Part shown: one piece after another, positions 39,170 to 49,417 of the stretch | How the letters are laid out: every line of letters starts with the position of its first letter | Numbering within the stretch: position 1 is the first letter of the stretch | Source of the DNA: Pseudomonas sp. KK4 | GTDB lineage: Bacteria > Pseudomonadota > Gammaproteobacteria > Pseudomonadales > Pseudomonadaceae | Direction of reading: 5' to 3' | NCBI RefSeq assembly: GCF_001984065.1 | Contig: NZ_LYVP01000016.1 | Location: 1-64,000 of the forward strand | Length of the DNA stretch: 64,000 nt | The notes under the pieces: model-generated | Seen by the model: only the letters and a program-made list of their open reading frames with translations | Databases searched by the model: none | What the model was told of the DNA's origin: nothing | Made by a program: the position numbers and the translations under genes

Positions 39170-40888
39170 ATGCGCTCACTTGCACTCCTTGCCTTGACCC
39201 TGATGCTCACCGCGTGCGGTGACGGTGAATCACCGCTGCCTCCCGACGCCCGTCTGCCGGACGGCGGCCGCTATCGCGGTGATCTGGTCGATGGATTGCT
39301 GCAAGGCCAGGGCCGTATCGATTATCCCAATGGCAGCTGGTACGCCGGCGACTTCGACAAGGGCCAATGGCACGGCCAGGGCGAATGGCATGGCAGCAAC
39401 GGCGAAGTCTATCGCGGGCAGTTCAACCAAGGCCTGTTCGACGGTCAGGGCAGCCTGACCACCAATGGCAGCAGCTACAACGGCGGCTTCAAGCTCGGCC
39501 GGCGCGACGGTGAAGGCACGCTCAAAGAAAACGGCATGACCTACCGCGGCGAATTCAAGGCCGATCAGTATTCTGGCCTGGGTCGCCTGGAACTCGAAGA
39601 CGGCAGCGCCTATCAAGGCCAGTTCGCCCACGGCAAACCCAACGGCGAAGGACAGCGCAGCGACGGTAACGGCAATCAGTTCACCGGGCGCTTCGTCGAC
39701 GGTCAGCTGGAAGGCAACGGGACATTCAACAGCGCAGACGGCGACACCTATGTCGGGGCCTTCAAGAACAATCAACTGCACGGCAAGGGTCGCTACGAAA
39801 ACGCGGACGGCGATGTGTGGCTGGGTCAATTCAAGGAAGGCTCGCTCAATGGCAAGGGCGAACTGATCGGCGCCGACGGCAGCCACTACATCGGCTACTT
39901 CAACGATTGGCGTTTCAGTGGTCAAGGCCGCCTGAACCTGGCGGACGGCAGCTTCTACACCGGCCAGTTCGACAACGATGCCTACGCCGGTCGCGGCACC
40001 CTGGTGCTGACGGATGGCTCGGTGCTCAGCGGCACCTGGATCAATGGCCAACGGGTGCGCGATGCCGATGGCAAGTTGCTGCCCGACACCCTCGAACTCG
40101 GCCTGCTGTCCCAGGGGCGCCTACTGGAAGATGCCTTGGGCAACGTACCGGCCTCGACCCCGGCAGTGGAGCTGTACACCCTGACCCTGGGCGGCGACGG
40201 CAAGCAAAGCGTGTTCCTGCGTGAATCGGACTACGTTGCCAACATGCTCACCAGCCGTTTCGGCGCCTTCGGCCAGATTCGCCTGGTCAACCATCGCGAT
40301 CACCTCAGCGACCGGCCGATGGCCACCCGGGAAAACCTGCGTCGCGCCGCCGTGACCCTGGCAGAACGCAGCGGCCCGGAAGACTTGATTTTCATCTACC
40401 TGACCAGCCACGGCACCAGCGAGCATGAACTGGTGCTCGACCAGCCGCGCATGGAACTGGCCGACCTGCCGGCGGACGAACTGGCGGCCGTGCTGGCGCC
40501 GCTGAAGAACCGCGACAAAGTGATCGTGATTTCGTCCTGCTACTCCGGCGGCTTCATTCCCGCCCTCAAGGACGAACGCACCTTGATCATGACCGCTTCG
40601 CGAGCCGATCGCGTGTCGTTCGGCTGCTCCGAAGAAGCCAACTTCACCTATTTCGGCGATGCTCTGTTCGCCCAGGCCCTAAACCAGACCGATGACCTGG
40701 AACAAGCCTTCAAACTGGCCAAGGCCACCGTCGCCGAGCGTGAGCTGGCCGACGGTTTCGAAGCGTCTGAACCGCAGATCTGGGCACCGAAAACCGTGCT
40801 TTCCCATTGGCAGTTATTGCGCAAACAGCAAGCCCGCAAAGCCCTGCAAAGTGTGTCGATCGACGGCAAGGATGCAAAGACCAACTAA
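39170..40888 (+). CDS. MORN-repeat lipoprotein with caspase-like (C13-type) domain
   Basis: A 572-residue lipoprotein (lipobox LTAC, C16). Residues about 33-300 are eleven to twelve 23-residue MORN repeats of the form YxGxFxxGxxxGxG (for example VYRGQFNQGLFDGQGSL and SAYQGQFAHGKPNGEGQ). Residues about 330-560 are a clan CD cysteine-peptidase domain like legumain/C13: a conserved hydrophobic strand then TSHGT with H414, and VIVISSCYSGGF with C457, the expected His-Cys dyad. MORN repeats bind lipid or protein surfaces; substrate unknown. It is expected in the periplasm. It lies 27 bases before the NAD(P)-binding gene. It seems to match PA4016 by position. Confidence 0.88.
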   Translation: MRSLALLALTLMLTACGDGESPLPPDARLPDGGRYRGDLVDGLLQGQGRIDYPNGSWYAGDFDKGQWHGQGEWHGSNGEVYRGQFNQGLFDGQGSLTTNGSSYNGGFKLGRRDGEGTLKENGMTYRGEFKADQYSGLGRLELEDGSAYQGQFAHGKPNGEGQRSDGNGNQFTGRFVDGQLEGNGTFNSADGDTYVGAFKNNQLHGKGRYENADGDVWLGQFKEGSLNGKGELIGADGSHYIGYFNDWRFSGQGRLNLADGSFYTGQFDNDAYAGRGTLVLTDGSVLSGTWINGQRVRDADGKLLPDTLELGLLSQGRLLEDALGNVPASTPAVELYTLTLGGDGKQSVFLRESDYVANMLTSRFGAFGQIRLVNHRDHLSDRPMATRENLRRAAVTLAERSGPEDLIFIYLTSHGTSEHELVLDQPRMELADLPADELAAVLAPLKNRDKVIVISSCYSGGFIPALKDERTLIMTASRADRVSFGCSEEANFTYFGDALFAQALNQTDDLEQAFKLAKATVAERELADGFEASEPQIWAPKTVLSHWQLLRKQQARKALQSVSIDGKDAKTN

Positions 40889-40915
40889 GCTGAACAGTAT
40901 CAAGGGAGAAACACT

Positions 40916-41557
40916 ATGTACTTGACGCCTCAGCACGTACTGCTTGCCGGAGCCACAGGCCTGACCGGTGAGCACCTGCTCGACCGCTTGCTCAATGAGC
41001 CAACGATATCGCGGGTTCTGGCACCTTCACGCCGGCCGCTGGCCAAGCATCCGCACCTGGAAAACCCGGTGGGCGACCCGGCAATGTTCCTGCCGCAACT
41101 GAGCGGCCGGGTCGACATCGCCTATTGCTGCCTGGGCACCACCATCAAACAGGCCGGCTCGGAAGAAGCGTTTCGCGCGGTGGACCTGGACATGGTCGTG
41201 GCGTTCGGCAAACGCGCCCGGGAGATGGGCGCGCGGCACCTGATCGTGATCAGTGCCCTGGGGGCCGATCGCCGGTCTTCAATTTTTTATAACAAGGTCA
41301 AAGGCGAGATGGAGCACGCCTTGCGCGCCCAGGATTGGCCGCAGCTGACCATCTGTCGCCCTTCGCTGCTGCTGGGCGAACGCACCGAACCACGTCTGGG
41401 CGAGAAGGTTGCCGGGCCATTGTCTCGGCTGATTCCCGGCAAGTACCACGGCATCGAAGCTTGCCAACTGGCCCGCGCGATGTGGCGTTTGGCGCTGGAG
41501 GAGCAGGATGGGGTGAGGATTGTCGAGTCGGATGAATTGAGGAAGTTGGGCAAATAA
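40916..41557 (+). CDS. NAD(P)-binding oxidoreductase, atypical SDR
   Basis: A 213-residue Rossmann-fold protein of the NmrA/HTATIP2-like atypical short-chain dehydrogenase group. The nucleotide-binding loop is [15 protein letters not shown] near the N-terminus and the family sequence [17 protein letters not shown] gives the YxxxK pair. Substrate unknown. AAGGGAGAAA precedes the ATG, and the 27-base gap to the MORN gene suggests cotranscription. Confidence 0.85.
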   Translation: MYLTPQHVLLAGATGLTGEHLLDRLLNEPTISRVLAPSRRPLAKHPHLENPVGDPAMFLPQLSGRVDIAYCCLGTTIKQAGSEEAFRAVDLDMVVAFGKRAREMGARHLIVISALGADRRSSIFYNKVKGEMEHALRAQDWPQLTICRPSLLLGERTEPRLGEKVAGPLSRLIPGKYHGIEACQLARAMWRLALEEQDGVRIVESDELRKLGK

Positions 41558-41580
41558 GCTGCGGTGCCCTGGCGGACGCC

Positions 41581-41661
41581 TTCGCGAGCAAGCCCGCTCC
41601 CACATTGGACCGCGCTCTCTCAAGCGCCCCGGTCAAATGTGGGAGCGGGCTTGCTCGCGAA
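41581..41661. repeat. REPIN, family A
   Basis: TTCGCGAGCAAGCCCGCTCC/CACA and its inverse TGTG/GGAGCGGGCTTGCTCGCGAA flank about 33 bases. It lies between convergent genes. Confidence 0.92.
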
Positions 41662-41688
41662 GGACGCGCCACACATTCCCGCCTTAAG

Positions 41689-41973
41689 CTACAACCCGCC
41701 CGTCGCCTGAAAACTCACCCCAATCACCGTCAACACCGACAACGGCAGCAGCAACGTATCAAGCAATGCACTGGCCGGCAGATCCACCCCCGGATAACTC
41801 GGTGCTTCGGCGCCAAAACGGTCCATCGCGCAACAACCGCCATTCATCGCATACACATCCAGCCGCGTCCCGGCGTACACCACCGGTGCCCCTGGCTTGG
41901 CCGCATCCAGCGTGCGCGCGGTGGCACAGCCCGCCAGTTGCACCGCCAGCAACACGATCAGCAGCTTATTCAT
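41689..41973 (-). CDS. YceK/YidQ-family lipoprotein
   Basis: A 94-residue lipoprotein (lipobox LAGC, C16) of the YceK family (DUF1375): [17 protein letters not shown] and the C-terminal [15 protein letters not shown] are family features. Role unknown. Its start overlaps the ubiX stop by 8 bases, indicating coupled translation after ubiX. Confidence 0.87.
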   Translation of the reverse strand: MNKLLIVLLAVQLAGCATARTLDAAKPGAPVVYAGTRLDVYAMNGGCCAMDRFGAEAPSYPGVDLPASALLDTLLLPLSVLTVIGVSFQATGGL

Positions 41974-42598
41974 CGCTGGACAGATGGTTTTCGCCCCAAC
42001 GCGGCAGCATGTCCTGAGGAATGTTCAGCAGATTGAGAATGCGCGCCACCACGAAATCGATCAGGTCATCGATGGTTTGCGGCTGGTGGTAGAAGCCCGG
42101 CGATGCCGGCAGGATCGTCACCCCCATGTTCGACAACTTGAGCATGTGCTCCAGATGGATGCTTGAATACGGCGCTTCCCGGGGCACCAGAATCAGCTGA
42201 CGGCGCTCCTTCAAGGTTACGTCGGCGGCACGCTCGATCAGGTTATTGCAGGCGCCGGTGGCAATGGCGGACAAAGTGCCAGTTGAACACGGCACCACCA
42301 CCATCGCCGCTGGCGCGCCGGAGCCCGAGGCCACCGGCGACATCCAGTCTTCCTTGCCATATACCCGAATCTGCCCGGCAGCAGCGCCGGTGTATTCGGT
42401 GAGGAACGCCTGCATCATCTGCGGCTTGGCCGGCAGCGTGACGTCGGTTTCGGTGGCCATCACCAGTTGCGCGGCCTTGGAAATCAGGAAATGCACTTCG
42501 CGGTCGTCGCGCACCAGGCAATCGAGCAGGCGCAAGCCGTACTGGGCGCCGGAAGCGCCGGTCATCGCCAGCGTGACGCGGTCCGGGCCGTTATTCAT
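41966..42598 (-). CDS. ubiX: Flavin prenyltransferase UbiX
   Basis: A 210-residue enzyme that makes prenylated FMN, the cofactor of the ubiquinone-pathway decarboxylase Ubi[16 protein letters not shown] is the flavin-binding start; [21 protein letters not shown] and the C-terminal [17 protein letters not shown] are typical. The ATG at 42598 overlaps the mpl stop (ATGA), so the longer frame to 42742 is rejected. Confidence 0.96.
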   Translation of the reverse strand: MNNGPDRVTLAMTGASGAQYGLRLLDCLVRDDREVHFLISKAAQLVMATETDVTLPAKPQMMQAFLTEYTGAAAGQIRVYGKEDWMSPVASGSGAPAAMVVVPCSTGTLSAIATGACNNLIERAADVTLKERRQLILVPREAPYSSIHLEHMLKLSNMGVTILPASPGFYHQPQTIDDLIDFVVARILNLLNIPQDMLPRWGENHLSSDE

Positions 42599-43944
42599 TT
42601 GAGCGCCTCGGCGAGTTTGCCGTGCAGGCCGCCGAAGCCGCCGTTGCTCATGATCACCACGTGCGTGCCCGATTGCGCCTGGCTTTTCACCCGTTCGATG
42701 ATGCCTTCCAGCGAATCGCTGACAATCGACGGCACGGTGCACAGCGCCGCCGTCGCCCCCAGGTCCCAGCCGAGGTTGGCCGGGGCGTACCAGATCACCT
42801 GATCGGCATCAACCACGCTTTCCGGCAAGCCGTCGCGGTGCGCCCCAAGCTTCATCGAGTTGGAGCGCGGCTCGATGATCGCGATCAGCGGCGCATCGCC
42901 AATGCGCTTGCGCAGGCCGTCGAGGGTGGTGGCGATGGCGGTCGGATGGTGGGCGAAGTCGTCATAGATGGTGATGCCGCGCACTTCGGCGACTTTTTCC
43001 ATCCGCCGCTTCACGCTTTTGAACGCGCTCAACGCGGCGATGCCCATGGACGGCACCACACCGACGTGGCGCGCTGCAGCCAACGTGGCCAAGGCATTGG
43101 CGACGTTGTGCTGGCCGGTCATGTCCCATTCGACCACACCCTGGGAAACCCCTTCGAACATCACTTCGAAGGCCGAACCGTCTTCGCTGAGCAACTTGAC
43201 CTGCCACTGACCACCGGCACCGGTGGTTTGCACCGGGGTCCAGCAACCCATTTCGATGACCCGCTGCAATGCAGGCTCGGTGGTCGGATGAATCACCAGG
43301 CCTTCGCTCGGGATGGTCCGCACCAAATGGTGGAATTGCCGTTCGATGGCTGGCAGATCGGGGAAGATGTCGGCGTGATCGTATTCCAGGTTATTCAGGA
43401 TCGCGGTGCGCGGACCGTAGTGGACGAACTTGGAACGTTTATCGAAAAAGGCGCTGTCGTATTCATCGGCTTCGATCACGAAAAACGGTGTGCCGCCCAA
43501 ACGCGCCGACACCGAGAAGTTCTGCGGTACACCGCCAATCAGGAAGCCCGGGCTCATGCCCGCGTGCTCCAGCACCCAGGCAAGCATGCTGCTGGTGGTG
43601 GTCTTGCCGTGGGTGCCGGCAACCGCCAGCACCCAGCGCCCTCGCAGGACGTGCTCGGCCAGCCATTGCGGGCCGGAAACGTAAGGCAGGCCTTTGTTGA
43701 GCACATATTCCACCGCCGGGTTGCCGCGGGACATGGCATTGCCGATCACCACCAGGTCCGGCGCCGGATCAAGCTGCGCCGGGTCGTAGCCCTGGGTCAA
43801 CTCAATGCCCTGAGCCTCCAGCTGAGTGCTCATCGGCGGGTAGACGTTGGCATCGGAGCCGGTCACGTGATGGCCCAGCTCTTTGGCCAGAACCGCCATC
43901 GAACCCATGAAAGTGCCGCAGATACCAAGAATATGAATGTGCAT
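42595..43944 (-). CDS. mpl: UDP-MurNAc:L-Ala-gamma-D-Glu-mDap ligase Mpl
   Basis: A 449-residue Mur-ligase-family enzyme that recycles murein tripeptide directly onto UDP-MurNAc. Features are [16 protein letters not shown] at the start, the ATP loop [12 protein letters not shown], and [18 protein letters not shown] with [12 protein letters not shown] near the end. Complete. Coupled to ubiX by a 4-base overlap. It fits the envelope-recycling theme of the window with the LD-carboxypeptidase. Confidence 0.97.
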   Translation of the reverse strand: MHIHILGICGTFMGSMAVLAKELGHHVTGSDANVYPPMSTQLEAQGIELTQGYDPAQLDPAPDLVVIGNAMSRGNPAVEYVLNKGLPYVSGPQWLAEHVLRGRWVLAVAGTHGKTTTSSMLAWVLEHAGMSPGFLIGGVPQNFSVSARLGGTPFFVIEADEYDSAFFDKRSKFVHYGPRTAILNNLEYDHADIFPDLPAIERQFHHLVRTIPSEGLVIHPTTEPALQRVIEMGCWTPVQTTGAGGQWQVKLLSEDGSAFEVMFEGVSQGVVEWDMTGQHNVANALATLAAARHVGVVPSMGIAALSAFKSVKRRMEKVAEVRGITIYDDFAHHPTAIATTLDGLRKRIGDAPLIAIIEPRSNSMKLGAHRDGLPESVVDADQVIWYAPANLGWDLGATAALCTVPSIVSDSLEGIIERVKSQAQSGTHVVIMSNGGFGGLHGKLAEALK

Positions 43945-44040
43945 AGTCGACCTCGTAAAACATGGCCGCAGGTTAGCTTAGGGAGGGGAAATTCGCACTC
44001 TTTAGCTGCGGCTGCCCCGACCACTGTGGCGAGGGGGCCG

Positions 44041-45951
44041 TCAGCGGGCGATACCGTGCTTGCGCAGTTTGCGGTAGAGGGTATTGCGACTCACACCAAG
44101 CTGTTCGGCGGTATGGGTCATGTGCCAGCGCGTATGCTCCAGCGCATTGAGTAGCGCCAGCCGCTCGGCATCCGCCAGCGGACGTTCCGACGCTTCAATG
44201 GGGTGTACCGCCAATGGCCGGGACTGGCGGATCATCACCGGCAAATCCTCCAGACCGACTCGCCCGCCATCGCACAACGCGGCCAGCGTGCGCAGCACAT
44301 TACGCAACTGCCGCACGTTGCCCGGCCAGGCAAAGGCCAGCAGGGCCTGGCGTGCCGGCTCATCGATCAGTACCGTTTCCCCTCGCGCTTCTTCGGCCAG
44401 CAAAAAGTCGAGCAGCTGCGATTTATCACCGCGCTCGCGCAACGCCGGCAGCGCGACTTCCAGGCCATTGAGCCGGTAATACAAGTCTTCGCGGAAGCTG
44501 CCCTCCTGGACCCGAGCCAGCAGATCACGGTGAGTGGCGCTGATGATCCGCACGTTGATCATCTGTGGCTCGCCACCGATGGGCACCACCTGACGGTCTT
44601 CGAGCACCCTCAATAGCCGGGTCTGCAATGCCAGGGGCATGTCGCCGATTTCATCGAGGAACAAGGTCCCGCCATCGGCCTGCTGCAACTTGCCGCGCAT
44701 GCCTTCCTTGCGCGCCCCGGTGAAACTGCCGCCGCGATAGCCGAACAGTTCACTTTCGATCAGGCTTTCGGGGATGGCCGCGCAATTGAGGGCGACGAAG
44801 GCCTTGTCGGCGCGCTGACTGGCGTGGTGCACCGCTTTGGCGAATGCCTCCTTGCCCGAACCGGTTTCGCCGTGGATCAGCAATGGCGCGTCTCGTTCGT
44901 ACACCCGCAGGGCCTTGCGAAAATCCGTCTGTAACGCGGCGTCACCCAGGCAGATCCCGGGCAGTTGCGCACGGTCCTCAATGACAGGGGCCGGTACCCG
45001 TGGCATCGGTGTGCGCGGGGCCTGCCCGCGCAAAACGGCAAACAGCCGCCGCCCGTCACGGGTACGCAACGGCCAACCGGCGCTGGCATCAGGGCTGGCA
45101 CGGCCGAGCATTTCATCGAGTGTGCAGTCGAAAAATGCCTCCACCGGTTGCCCCATCAAACCGCCACGGCCCTGCCCCAGCAGGTTCAGTGCACTTTGAT
45201 TGACCGCGCAGATGTGCCCCTCCCCGTCGAACGCCAGCAGCCCTTCGCTGAACAGGCCGACAGATTCGGCCTGCAGATGAAATCGCAGCAACCACTGGTT
45301 GGCGAAGTTGCGCAGGAAATAGCTGCTCTCGATCATTTTCGCCGAAAGATTGACCAAGGCCATAGTGTGGAACTGGCTCTGGCGCGACACATCGGGCCGC
45401 GCCGAGGACACGTCGAGCACTGCCAGCAGTTCACCATGCGGGTCGAACACCGGGCTTGCCGAGCAGGTCAGGCCGGTGTGGCGGCCGCGAAAATGCTCGT
45501 CTCGATGAATGGTCAGCGCCTGGCGCTCCACCAGGCAGGTGCCAATGCCATTGGTGCCCTCGCAGGCCTCGCTCCAGTCGGCGCCGAGCCAGAGCCCTGC
45601 CCGCTCAAAAATCTTGCGCTCGGTGGGGGCCGTCACACAGTTGAGGATCACGCCACGAGCATCGGTCAGCAGCACCGCATGGCCCGCGCCGCAAAGCTGC
45701 TGATGCAGGCTGGTCATTTCATTGCCAGCAATGTGCAACACCTGCTGCAGGCGCTCGCGACTTTCGAGGACGCGGCCATGCTCCAGCACCGTTGGCGCCA
45801 TGGTCAGGGCAGGATCGAGGTGATAGTCCTCCAGGCACCGCAGCCACGACCGGGCGATGGACGGATCAGTGCCAGGCCCGTGCAAATGGGCTTTGCCCTG
45901 GGTCACGGTCAGAACCTGTTGGGCATGGCGACTCAAGTGGTTGTCGTGCAT
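44041..45951 (-). CDS. eatR: Sigma-54 enhancer-binding regulator EatR (AcoR-like)
   Basis: A 636-residue bacterial enhancer-binding protein: GAF-type sensory domain (about 70-200), PAS-like segment (about 225-290), AAA+ domain (about 335-560; Walker A GETGSGKE with K367, sigma-54 contact GSFTGA, Walker B TLFLDEIGDM, then REDLYYRLNGLEVALPALRERGDK), and a Fis-type helix-turn-helix (595-632, ending SRNTLYRKLRKHGI). By position it is PA4021, EatR, which activates ethanolamine catabolism with RpoN in P. aeruginosa. It is divergent from the aldehyde dehydrogenase-eutBC genes; candidate binding sites and a sigma-54 promoter lie in the gap. Confidence 0.9.
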   Translation of the reverse strand: MHDNHLSRHAQQVLTVTQGKAHLHGPGTDPSIARSWLRCLEDYHLDPALTMAPTVLEHGRVLESRERLQQVLHIAGNEMTSLHQQLCGAGHAVLLTDARGVILNCVTAPTERKIFERAGLWLGADWSEACEGTNGIGTCLVERQALTIHRDEHFRGRHTGLTCSASPVFDPHGELLAVLDVSSARPDVSRQSQFHTMALVNLSAKMIESSYFLRNFANQWLLRFHLQAESVGLFSEGLLAFDGEGHICAVNQSALNLLGQGRGGLMGQPVEAFFDCTLDEMLGRASPDASAGWPLRTRDGRRLFAVLRGQAPRTPMPRVPAPVIEDRAQLPGICLGDAALQTDFRKALRVYERDAPLLIHGETGSGKEAFAKAVHHASQRADKAFVALNCAAIPESLIESELFGYRGGSFTGARKEGMRGKLQQADGGTLFLDEIGDMPLALQTRLLRVLEDRQVVPIGGEPQMINVRIISATHRDLLARVQEGSFREDLYYRLNGLEVALPALRERGDKSQLLDFLLAEEARGETVLIDEPARQALLAFAWPGNVRQLRNVLRTLAALCDGGRVGLEDLPVMIRQSRPLAVHPIEASERPLADAERLALLNALEHTRWHMTHTAEQLGVSRNTLYRKLRKHGIAR

Positions 45952-46064
45952 TTCTTATTGTTCTCCCCGAAAGGTTTCCACGTTCCTGCTGGCGACATCA
46001 ACGGTGCGGATTGCCCGAGCATCCTCCAGGCCGGCCGTCATTGCAATGCTGGCAAGACCGGCCC

Positions 46065-46123
46065 GTCACAGGCTGTGCCATAAACGGTACAAAGTGTCAC
46101 GGGCAGTGTATCGATAGCGTCAC
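46065..46123. promoter_or_regulatory. Candidate EatR upstream activator sites
   Basis: Two copies of GTCAC-RGGCW-GTG occur at 46065-46077 and 46096-46108, 31 bases apart (about three helical turns), with a third GTCAC half-site at 46119. CAC-N5-GTG makes each a partial dyad. They lie 80-140 bases upstream of the -24/-12 promoter, the expected place for an AAA+ activator. Confidence 0.6.
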
Positions 46124-46187
46124 GCGCGCTCTCCACCGGTCCGACAAAAACAACGCAAAGCCTTGATTTGCCTGACCTGCAAGGCAG

Positions 46188-46203
46188 TGGCCCGGCCTTT
46201 GCT
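46188..46203 (+). promoter_or_regulatory. Sigma-54 (-24/-12) promoter
   Basis: TGGCCCGGCCTTTGCT matches TGGCAC-N5-TTGCA with exactly 10 bases between the invariant GG and GC. It lies about 66 bases before the aldehyde dehydrogenase ATG and downstream of the GTCAC repeats. Confidence 0.88.
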
Positions 46204-46268
46204 CTACGCTTAAGGCAGGCGCACATGCGCTCTCCCTTATAAGCACAAAAAGCCAAGGAGAAATCACC

Positions 46269-47789
46269 ATGCGTTACGCTCACCCCGGTACTGAAGGCGC
46301 TATCGTTTCGTTCAAGAGCAAATACGGTAACTACATCGGCGGCGAGTTCGTCGCGCCTGTCAAAGGTCAGTACTTCACCAATACCTCGCCAGTGAATGGC
46401 CAACCCATCGCCGAATTCCCCCGCTCCACGGCCGAAGACATCGACAAGGCCCTGGACGCTGCCCACGCCGCTGCCGATGCGTGGGGCGCCACCTCCGCCC
46501 AGGCCCGTTCGCTGATCCTGCTGAAAATCGCCGATCGCATCGAACAGAATCTGGAAACCCTGGCGATCACCGAATCCTGGGACAACGGCAAAGCCGTTCG
46601 CGAAACCCTCAACGCCGACATCCCGCTGGCCGCCGACCACTTCCGCTACTTCGCCGGTTGCATCCGCGCCCAGGAAGGCAGCGCTGCCGAGATCGACGGC
46701 AACACCGTGGCCTATCACATCCATGAACCGCTGGGCGTGGTCGGGCAGATCATCCCGTGGAACTTCCCGATCCTGATGGCCGCCTGGAAACTCGCCCCGG
46801 CCCTGGCTGCCGGCAACTGCGTAGTACTCAAGCCTGCCGAGCAGACCCCGCTGGGCATCACCGTGCTGGTCGAGCTGATTGGCGACCTGCTGCCACCGGG
46901 CGTGCTGAACATCGTGCAGGGCTACGGCAAAGAAGCCGGCGAAGCCCTGGCCACCAGCAAGCGCATCGCCAAGATCGCCTTCACCGGCTCGACCCCGGTC
47001 GGCTCGCACATCATGAAATGCGCGGCGGAAAACATCATCCCGTCCACCGTGGAGCTGGGTGGCAAATCGCCGAACATCTTCTTCGAAGACATCATGAAGG
47101 CTGAACCAAGCTTCATCGAAAAAGCCGCCGAAGGCCTGGTGCTGGCGTTCTTCAACCAGGGCGAAGTCTGCACCTGCCCGTCCCGCGCCCTGGTGCAGGA
47201 GTCGATCTACGACGACTTCATGAAAGAAGTCATGAAGAAAGTCCTGTCGATCAAGCGTGGCGACCCGCTGGACACCGACACCATGGTCGGCGCCCAGGCG
47301 TCCGAGCAACAATTCGACAAGATCCTGTCGTATCTGGAAATCGCCAAGGGTGAAGGTGCCGAACTGCTGACCGGCGGCAAGGTGGAAAAACTCGAGGGCA
47401 ACCTGGCGAGCGGTTATTACATCCAGCCAACCCTGCTCAAGGGCACTAACAAGATGCGCGTGTTCCAGGAAGAGATCTTTGGCCCGGTGGTGAGCATCAC
47501 CACCTTCAAGGACGAAGCCGAAGCGCTGGCCATTGCCAACGACACCGAGTTCGGCCTGGGCGCCGGCCTCTGGACCCGCGACATCAACCGCGCCTATCGC
47601 ATGGGCCGCGCCATCAAGGCCGGTCGCGTGTGGACCAACTGCTACCACCTGTACCCGGCGCACGCCGCGTTCGGTGGCTACAAGAAGTCTGGTGTAGGTC
47701 GTGAAACCCACAAGATGATGCTCGATCACTATCAGCAGACCAAAAACCTGCTGGTGAGCTACGACATCAATCCGTTGGGCTTCTTCTAA
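46269..47789 (+). CDS. NAD-dependent aldehyde dehydrogenase (AcoD/ExaC type)
   Basis: A 506-residue class I aldehyde dehydrogenase. Catalytic nucleophile C301 (GEVCTCPSR, with a second Cys at 303), general base E262 (VELGGKSPN), and [20 protein letters not shown] for NAD. In this cluster it should oxidise acetaldehyde, the product of EutBC, to acetate; PA4022 is its positional counterpart. AAGGAG precedes the ATG. It is the first gene behind the sigma-54 promoter. Confidence 0.93.
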   Translation: MRYAHPGTEGAIVSFKSKYGNYIGGEFVAPVKGQYFTNTSPVNGQPIAEFPRSTAEDIDKALDAAHAAADAWGATSAQARSLILLKIADRIEQNLETLAITESWDNGKAVRETLNADIPLAADHFRYFAGCIRAQEGSAAEIDGNTVAYHIHEPLGVVGQIIPWNFPILMAAWKLAPALAAGNCVVLKPAEQTPLGITVLVELIGDLLPPGVLNIVQGYGKEAGEALATSKRIAKIAFTGSTPVGSHIMKCAAENIIPSTVELGGKSPNIFFEDIMKAEPSFIEKAAEGLVLAFFNQGEVCTCPSRALVQESIYDDFMKEVMKKVLSIKRGDPLDTDTMVGAQASEQQFDKILSYLEIAKGEGAELLTGGKVEKLEGNLASGYYIQPTLLKGTNKMRVFQEEIFGPVVSITTFKDEAEALAIANDTEFGLGAGLWTRDINRAYRMGRAIKAGRVWTNCYHLYPAHAAFGGYKKSGVGRETHKMMLDHYQQTKNLLVSYDINPLGFF

Positions 47790-47835
47790 GGGTGTGGGGC
47801 GATGCAGGTGATGCTGTGTCGCCCTTTCAATCGCT

Positions 47836-47927
47836 TTCGCGAGCAAGCCCGCTCCCACATGGGTTTGGGGGTGTCTGTCATTGCAGGCATGCCGTAAAAC
47901 CCATGTGGGAGCGGGCTTGCTCGCGAA
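47836..47927. repeat. REPIN, family A, between aldehyde dehydrogenase and eutB
   Basis: Arms TTCGCGAGCAAGCCCGCTCC/CACATGGG and the perfect inverse extend 28 bases each, separated by about 36 bases. It lies inside what should be a sigma-54 operon, in the place where P. aeruginosa has the permease gene. Confidence 0.92.
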
Positions 47928-48014
47928 GGCGTGCTCAATCGCACCACTTTGCTGGCGCAAGCCTTGCATATCATCGATCACCAAGATGCGTAGAGAACAA
48001 GAGGACTCCGCCCC

Positions 48015-49409
48015 ATGGCCGTATTCGCCCACTCCGTCGGCGCCCAGACCTATCGCTTCGACAGCCTCAAGGACGTGATGGCCAAGGCCAGTCCGGCACG
48101 GTCCGGAGACTTTCTGGCGGGTGTCGCCGCGCTCAACGATGGTGAGCGCGTCGCCGCGCAGATGGCCCTGGCCGACATTCCCCTGAGCCATTTCCTGCAG
48201 GAAGTGCTGATTCCCTATGAAGCCGATGAAGTCACCCGACTGATCATCGACACCCACGACAAACAAGCTTTCGCGATCGTCAGCCACCTCACCGTCGGCG
48301 GCTTTCGCGACTGGCTGCTCAGCGATGCCGCCGACGAGCATGTCCTGCGCGCCCTCGCCCCGGGCCTGACCCCGGAGATGGTCGCCGCCGTGTCGAAGAT
48401 CATGCGCGTGCAGGATCTGGTGCTGGTGGCGCAGAAAATCCGCGTGGTCACGCAGTTCCGCGGCACCCTGGGCCTGCGCGGACGATTATCCACACGGCTG
48501 CAACCGAATCATCCTACAGACGAGCCGGCCGGCATCGCCGCCAGCATTCTCGACGGCCTGCTGCACGGCAACGGCGATGCCATGATCGGCATCAACCCGG
48601 CCACCGACAGCATCGCCTCGATCTGCGCCCTGCTGGAAATGCTCGACGCGATCATCCAGCGCTACGAAATTCCGACCCAGGCCTGCGTGCTGACCCACGT
48701 CACCACCTCGATCGAAGCGGCCAATCGTGGCGTGCCCCTGGACCTGGTGTTCCAGTCGATCGCCGGCACCGAGGCGGCCAACGCCAGTTTCGGCATCAAT
48801 CTGAACGTGTTGAAAGAAGGCTATGACGCGGGCCTGAGCCTCAATCGCGGCACCCTCGGGCAAAACCTGATGTATTTCGAAACCGGCCAGGGCAGTGCCC
48901 TGTCAGCCAATGCGCACCACGGTGTCGATCAACAGACCTGCGAAACCCGAGCCTACGCCGTCGCACGCCATTTCAACCCGTTCCTGGTGAACACCGTCGT
49001 CGGCTTCATCGGCCCGGAATACCTCTACAACGGCAAACAAATCATCCGCGCCGGCCTCGAAGATCACTTCTGCGGCAAACTGCTGGGCGTGCCGATGGGC
49101 TGCGACATCTGCTACACCAACCATGCCGAAGCCGACCAGGACGACATGGACACCTTGCTGACGTTGCTGGGTGTGGCCGGGATCAACTTCATCATGGGCA
49201 TCCCCGGCTCCGACGACATCATGCTCAACTACCAGACCACCTCGTTTCACGACGCGCTCTATGCCCGGCAGACCCTCGGGCTCAAGCCCGCGCCGGAATT
49301 CGAGCAATGGCTGGCGAGAATGGGCATCTTCACCCAGGCGGACGGCAAGGTTCTGTTCGGCAACAGCCTGCCACCGGCCTTCCGCCAGGCCCTGGCGCAA
49401 TTGGGATGA
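48015..49409 (+). CDS. eutB: Ethanolamine ammonia-lyase large subunit EutB
   Basis: A 464-residue TIM-barrel subunit of the adenosylcobalamin-dependent lyase that converts ethanolamine to acetaldehyde and ammonia. Recognisable are [31 protein letters not shown] and [19 protein letters not shown] (split pieces). Full length. An AAGAGG Shine-Dalgarno precedes ATG 48015. No microcompartment genes are nearby, so free cytosolic acetaldehyde must be cleared by the neighbouring dehydrogenase. Confidence 0.96.
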   Translation: MAVFAHSVGAQTYRFDSLKDVMAKASPARSGDFLAGVAALNDGERVAAQMALADIPLSHFLQEVLIPYEADEVTRLIIDTHDKQAFAIVSHLTVGGFRDWLLSDAADEHVLRALAPGLTPEMVAAVSKIMRVQDLVLVAQKIRVVTQFRGTLGLRGRLSTRLQPNHPTDEPAGIAASILDGLLHGNGDAMIGINPATDSIASICALLEMLDAIIQRYEIPTQACVLTHVTTSIEAANRGVPLDLVFQSIAGTEAANASFGINLNVLKEGYDAGLSLNRGTLGQNLMYFETGQGSALSANAHHGVDQQTCETRAYAVARHFNPFLVNTVVGFIGPEYLYNGKQIIRAGLEDHFCGKLLGVPMGCDICYTNHAEADQDDMDTLLTLLGVAGINFIMGIPGSDDIMLNYQTTSFHDALYARQTLGLKPAPEFEQWLARMGIFTQADGKVLFGNSLPPAFRQALAQLG

Positions 49410-49417
49410 GTCCAGAC

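Noticed and set aside
41581..41661. REP arrays considered as CRISPR repeats
   Set aside because: Copies are inverted pairs with unrelated spacing, not direct repeats with uniform spacers, and no cas genes are present.
46038..48341. 767-codon minus-strand ORF over the sigma-54 promoter, aldehyde dehydrogenase and eutB start
   Set aside because: Shadow of recognised genes; would also cover the promoter and the REPIN.
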